From Porites lobata (taxonomy: Eukaryota; Cnidaria; Anthozoa; Scleractinia; Poritidae): 64,000 nt of DNA. Each line of letters begins with the position of its first letter. Within the stretch, counting starts at the first letter, position 1. Position numbers and translations under genes: made by a program. Location of the stretch: NCBI GenBank assembly GCA_942486035.1, contig CALNXK010000039.1, positions 3,271,001 through 3,335,000 on the forward strand, given 5' to 3'. Under the pieces are notes generated by a model that was given only the letters and a program-made list of their open reading frames with translations, did not search any database and was not told the DNA's origin. Below, piece by piece: positions 59,400 through 64,000 of the stretch.

Positions 59400-62300
59400 T
59401 GATAAGAATATAACAACATGTCCCAGATAATTTTGTTTTCATTGCATCTTTCGCAAAAAGAGATATTCCCCATTTTAAAACTACTTGGCAGTACCAAACC
59501 GCGAGATACTAGGAAAACCCCTCTTGGCAGCTGGGCTATAATTAAGGTCATGGCAAAAAATAAGAGCAGTATTGGCTGAAAAACAACCCGGTAAAAATTA
59601 CAATAAACCTAATAGCAATTAAACAGTTTTTAAAAATTTATAGCTGCACCCGTATTTACATAGTTATACTTCAATGTCCTGATGCCTCGCGATATTATAT
59701 TTCCAACGTAATAGGAAAATCTAGACAAGAACGCTTAATATACGACTACAGGAAGAAAGGTGAAAATCTTTTAACAGCTTATTGACATCGTTACGAGGCA
59801 TCTCATCCCCCAAATTTCGTAAATATAATATTAAAGGAAACTGAAATTTGGAGAATTCATCAGAATTCATCAGGAATAAGAAAACTTCACCATAAATATC
59901 GCATTCCTTTGACAGAGTATTTTCTTCGTTTTACCCCAAATATTTCTGCATCAGAAACCTCGCAAATGCAAGTTTATAGCTCGACCTAACTAGACTAATT
60001 GCAAAACCAAGTTTTATTTTCGAAGTGATTCTGCGCCTTGGTTGAAAAGATATTATTTTCAAAGATAATTGAATTTAAAATTTTTCTTTACAAGTGAAAA
60101 ATATGGTATTTTATAATGTAGAAAATCTCCACTATAAGGGGTGTCTGACAAAAAATACAGTGGCCAAGGTTGTGGAATAATTTGTTCGTTCCCTCCTGTT
60201 TATTAAAAGCAAATAATTAATGTGCCCATAAATAGATAAACCATTTTATTTTCCCACCCGGATTACGCCTGCTTTCTTAAAAGAGGCAAGTTTGTAATTC
60301 ATAGAGGCCCAGGGACTGCAATCAAGAACAAAGAATACCAATTAAAGTCTAATCAATTTCAACTCAGCTAGCTCTTAAGAACACATTGTTTGCTCACTAT
60401 ACGCACAACAGGGTGTTCTCTTAAACCAACAACAAGGCTCTTGCCTGTCCTTTGTTTGTCATCACAGGAAGCACTGTCACCCCCAACCCCCTTAAAGAGT
60501 TTTTAAGTAGTTTGGCAGGGGTCAGATAAGCCGTTTTTACCGAATTGTCTATTCATTCGAAGTCATTTGGTAAGGATAAACACAAGTGATGAGAAACATG
60601 CTTAAGAGAAAATATAGCGAACTAAATTTAAACGCTATGCTCAAATTTTAAGTATAACTAATAAAATCCATCCCAAAAAAGGAAGTTGAGTGCTGAGGAT
60701 TTAACAGACTGCAAGTTAGAAAGCATTACAGAGCTGAGATTTCAATTTTACGGCTCTTAAAGTCGAAAGGTCATGAAAATATGATCGCGTTGACACAAAC
60801 TATTCTTTTCCCTCGAAAACACCGGTGATGGAACGGCGAGCCCTCTCGGAATATAACCGGCATAACAGAGGATTTTCGGAGTAATGAGCAATTATTTAAG
60901 GCCATCTACGCATCACCTAGTTCCACACTTGTTGTTAAGCACACTTTGGATAATCTGACTTGAATCCTGTTATCGTTGCAACCGATCGTGGTAACCGACT
61001 CCGCCTTTTTCACCTAGCTGTCGTCAAGATGGCTATCTGCCATTGTAGTGTATATACACTAAATGGTGGCTCTATTCTGTTTCGCAAGGGGTTTAGATAA
61101 CAATTACAATAGAAAACAAACTCAACGAAAAGAGAGAAGCTTCAATGTGGAACTATAAGGTCAATAAGCGATAGCCAGATAAAAACATGCAGGGAGGCAT
61201 GAGGCATGTCAAAAAAGCTGTCAGTCAGTAGAGCGAACTAGAAGCACGTGTCGATGATCAGGCAGGTCAATGACCACAAACGCTGACTTCCTTTCTCTCG
61301 TTCTACGAATAGTTTCTTTCACGCATCCGGCCAAAAACATGACTCATTATTAATTAAAATCATTAATTTCGTTTAAAATCACTACCCGGTCTCGCGTGAC
61401 TTTTCCTGCTTTCGTGCTGCAAATCAAATCGTTAATGTATTCTCCACAAAAAATGCTATCAGTCTACAACTGCCGCAGGACACGAAAGGTAGTTTTCTTT
61501 TCAAAAACACATCCATTAGCTCAATAATCGTTAATCGTGCTTAGGATATAGGGGACTAGACGGCGTCATTTCCCTTTTCAAAACTAATGTAGCGTGGCTA
61601 ATATTGAGCCACAGTTGACACTTTCTTTCCGTTTTCGCCTCGCTGAGCTCAATGACTTTTCGATGAAGTGCTCCTTAAAGCAAATTAACACAGAAATACG
61701 AACTTTATTGTCCATTTTAGACAAAAATAAATAAGAAAAGATTCATACTTTTCAACGCCAAGATTGATTATTAAACATGTCGGGGCTGCGAAGAGTATTT
61801 TTCTGTTCGTGACTAAATACGGACAATTCCAAAAACTCTCATAAATATTCTGACTTCTAACATTTGTTTTCTGGAGTTTTGGCTTTTCGTTTATTTTAAT
61901 TAATTTCAAACTCAGGCACCTAATACCCAAAATAAGCATGCCTAAAACAGGTAATCGAGTACTAGAGCGGAATAAAAAGACCTAAGTACCACTGTTCACG
62001 TATGTTTTGATACTTCGAGTGACTCCTATTTGACGCAATTACGGTCATCTTATTTTTTTATAGCTTTGGGCAAAAATGTTACGCTTCCGTTCCCTCGTGT
62101 CTTATCCCGGCGCCAAAAAATGGTTTGCTTACTTTACGGTTGCAGCACTTTAACCTGTACTTAAAAACTTCAGTCCTCTGCGAGTTTTCAGTCAACGATC
62201 AGGAAGCCCCGGAATAGCCTCGAGAGAATGAAAAGCAAACAAACCCTAAAGTGACTGAGTAGAATAAACCAGATCACTTAATATAATAACATATAACCCT

Positions 62301-64000
62301 TTCGCTGTCGAGTCTACTAGAGATGTCAGAGCCGGTGTTTTATTAAGAGGGCAAAACGAGACTTCACCATAGGCAACAAACAAAAGGATGCCGTGGTTTT
62401 CAGTGAGTCAGGGAAACGCTCAGCATGTAAAAAAGCTAAGAAGAGATAGGCGTTAATCACGCCCATCTTAAAATCCTGAATTCTTTCTTTAATAACCTTG
62501 ACCCTATGTACCTGAAGACTGACAAATGTTTTAGGAACGCTAATGGGTGCCTGCTAATGGATATGAAATAACGTTTACAAAATGAGCCCGTCAAATAAAC
62601 TCAGAGTTAGCAGTGTATGCAACTATATGTATTGCGGCCATTCCATCAGCAAACATTTTAGTACATTTGTCAACCAGAGATAAACACACGCGCTCTACTG
62701 CATTCTGCTAAGAGGTCCTCAAATTAGGAACGCCTCCAAAAATTGGCTAACAATTACCTTATAGTGCATCGGTCACATTTTAAGATGACAATATATCTCT
62801 AGGACACAAGCCTGACGTTTAGAGCCGCCTAATTGTATCTGATGAGATGAGAGAGATAACTGAGAGAGGTAAAAGTGCCATACTACGGCTGTAAACTAAG
62901 CTACAAGCAATTTCTACCCCGTCTCTACTTCAAAACATTCTTAAAAATTTTTGGGCTCCAGGGCCACGTCACGTAAATGTTTTCGTAAAAATATAACGGA
63001 AACATCATCAACATAATCACTGCATGCAATCAAAATCATTGTTATATTGAGCCTAGTAACGATAGTAAATCAAGTGTGGCGAACGGCTTGATGGCAAAAT
63101 TCACGCTAGCTCGATGTTGTTTGTTTCATACCATTATGGTCTCAATAAATATAGATTCAGTAAACGATTTCTTAAGCTCCTTGTGGCCCGCTAAACAGGC
63201 CAATTTGGTCTACCCCTCCTCTTTGTGAGAACGACAATACATACAGGTACGCGTGCGTTCGTGTACTTATCATAAAAAAGGCACTAAAAATCACGACTAA
63301 ATATTGTAAAATGCAGCATGAAAATTTACAATAGTTGGAAACCTGTTGGAAATGCTTATAATAACACTGTTATGCATACGATAAGAAAAACACTCTCTAC
63401 TTAGTAAGCGTCGATTCTCGTTGTATTATCGACTTTTCAAGCAAGGACTTGTAAGTGAAAGTTTCCTGAATCGATAAATAAAGAAAACAAGGGCAGACCT
63501 CTAATCGCCTTAATGTCAAGGGAACACGTTATAGCCTGAAAGGTATGAAAATAAGAACATATCAGGTAATTACATCTAATGACATCACGTCTTAAAATCT
63601 TTCCCCAAGAGATAAGAAAATAAATTACCCCTGGTGACATATACTGAGCAAACACATTACAGAGCTTTTGTACACAAGGTTTTTGGTGCAGCTGGGCTCA
63701 GAAACACTCTCTCACCGGAATACTACAATCATTCCTAAGTCATTAAAGCCCATTCAAAAAAGATCATTTAGGTGCTTATTAAACCATAAGAAATAATTCT
63801 CTCACAAACGGATACTTTAAGATAAATTTACTCCTTCCACGCGCATGTTCACTTTGCAATTTTCACATTTTAAACAGCTTAAAAAAATTCCCTGTTGTAA
63901 TCGTACTGTGTGGTCTATTGGTTTACAACTGTGAGGGCTCGATACTCATTCTCTTCACACTCCATCTGTCACAATCTGTCGAGCCTCTATGGGACATGCT
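59400..64000. other. Intergenic to window end, no supported gene
   Basis: AT-rich sequence with no recognised domains, RNA genes or repeats. Brief ATG frames (near 60830 and 61030) are under 30 codons. Confidence 0.55.

Noticed and set aside
1..64000. CRISPR arrays, operons, phage or prokaryotic mobile modules
   Set aside because: No regularly spaced short repeats with unique spacers, no ribosome-binding-site-led gene strings; gene structure is eukaryotic throughout.

Overview
The window looks like nuclear DNA of a cnidarian, most likely a stony coral. This is inference from AT-rich intergenic DNA, small exons with GT-AG introns, a cnidarian-style Msx homeobox gene and secreted MAM/trypsin protease, and tRNA-derived SINEs, fold-back MITEs and (AAT)n tracts of the kind common in coral assemblies. 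There is nothing prokaryotic: no operons, CRISPR arrays or phage-type modules. Two genes are secure; the rest is sparse, with a transposon-rich island in the middle.

Layout. (1) 87-7447, plus strand: a six-exon gene for a secreted 469-residue MAM + trypsin-type serine protease, with intact catalytic triad and trypsin-like S1 pocket. Its introns carry a SINE, MITE-like elements, (AAT)n arrays and a perfect 27-bp inverted repeat. (2) 7.6-23.7 kb: mostly intergenic, with one Tc1/Tigger-like MITE, a candidate signal-peptide exon (13866-13949) and a possible two-exon unrecognised gene (21010-22170). (3) 23723-24695, minus strand: a complete two-exon Msx gene (252 residues) whose single intron lies just upstream of the homeobox; two EH1-like repressor motifs sit in the N-terminus. 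(4) 24.7-31.6 kb: mostly non-coding, with a candidate small three-exon secreted-protein gene at 26998-27933 whose last exons stay open in two frames. (5) 31.6-49.5 kb: a transposable-element island. It holds a hAT-like MITE with recognisable 8-bp target duplications, a decayed BEL/Pao integrase, a CR1/Jockey-like LINE split by a second LINE in the opposite orientation, a decayed non-LTR reverse transcriptase on the minus strand plus a C-terminal scrap of apparently the same family on the plus strand, two tRNA-derived SINEs, fold-back elements, local duplications and a triplicated ~120-bp unit spaced by (TAA)n. (6) 49.5-64 kb: quiet, with two MITEs and two weak coding candidates (56771-56986 and 58590-58709).

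The protease would act outside the cell and Msx in the nucleus; nothing in the sequence links them. The most useful observations are a lost disulfide partner in the protease, a weak splice donor beside a stronger decoy, tandem EH1-like motifs in Msx, the nested LINEs, the two copies of an 8-bp-TSD MITE family, and several short unrecognised candidate exons that RNA data could settle. Exon boundaries come from reading splice signals and keeping frame. No alignment or database search was run, and family assignments rest on recognised motifs.
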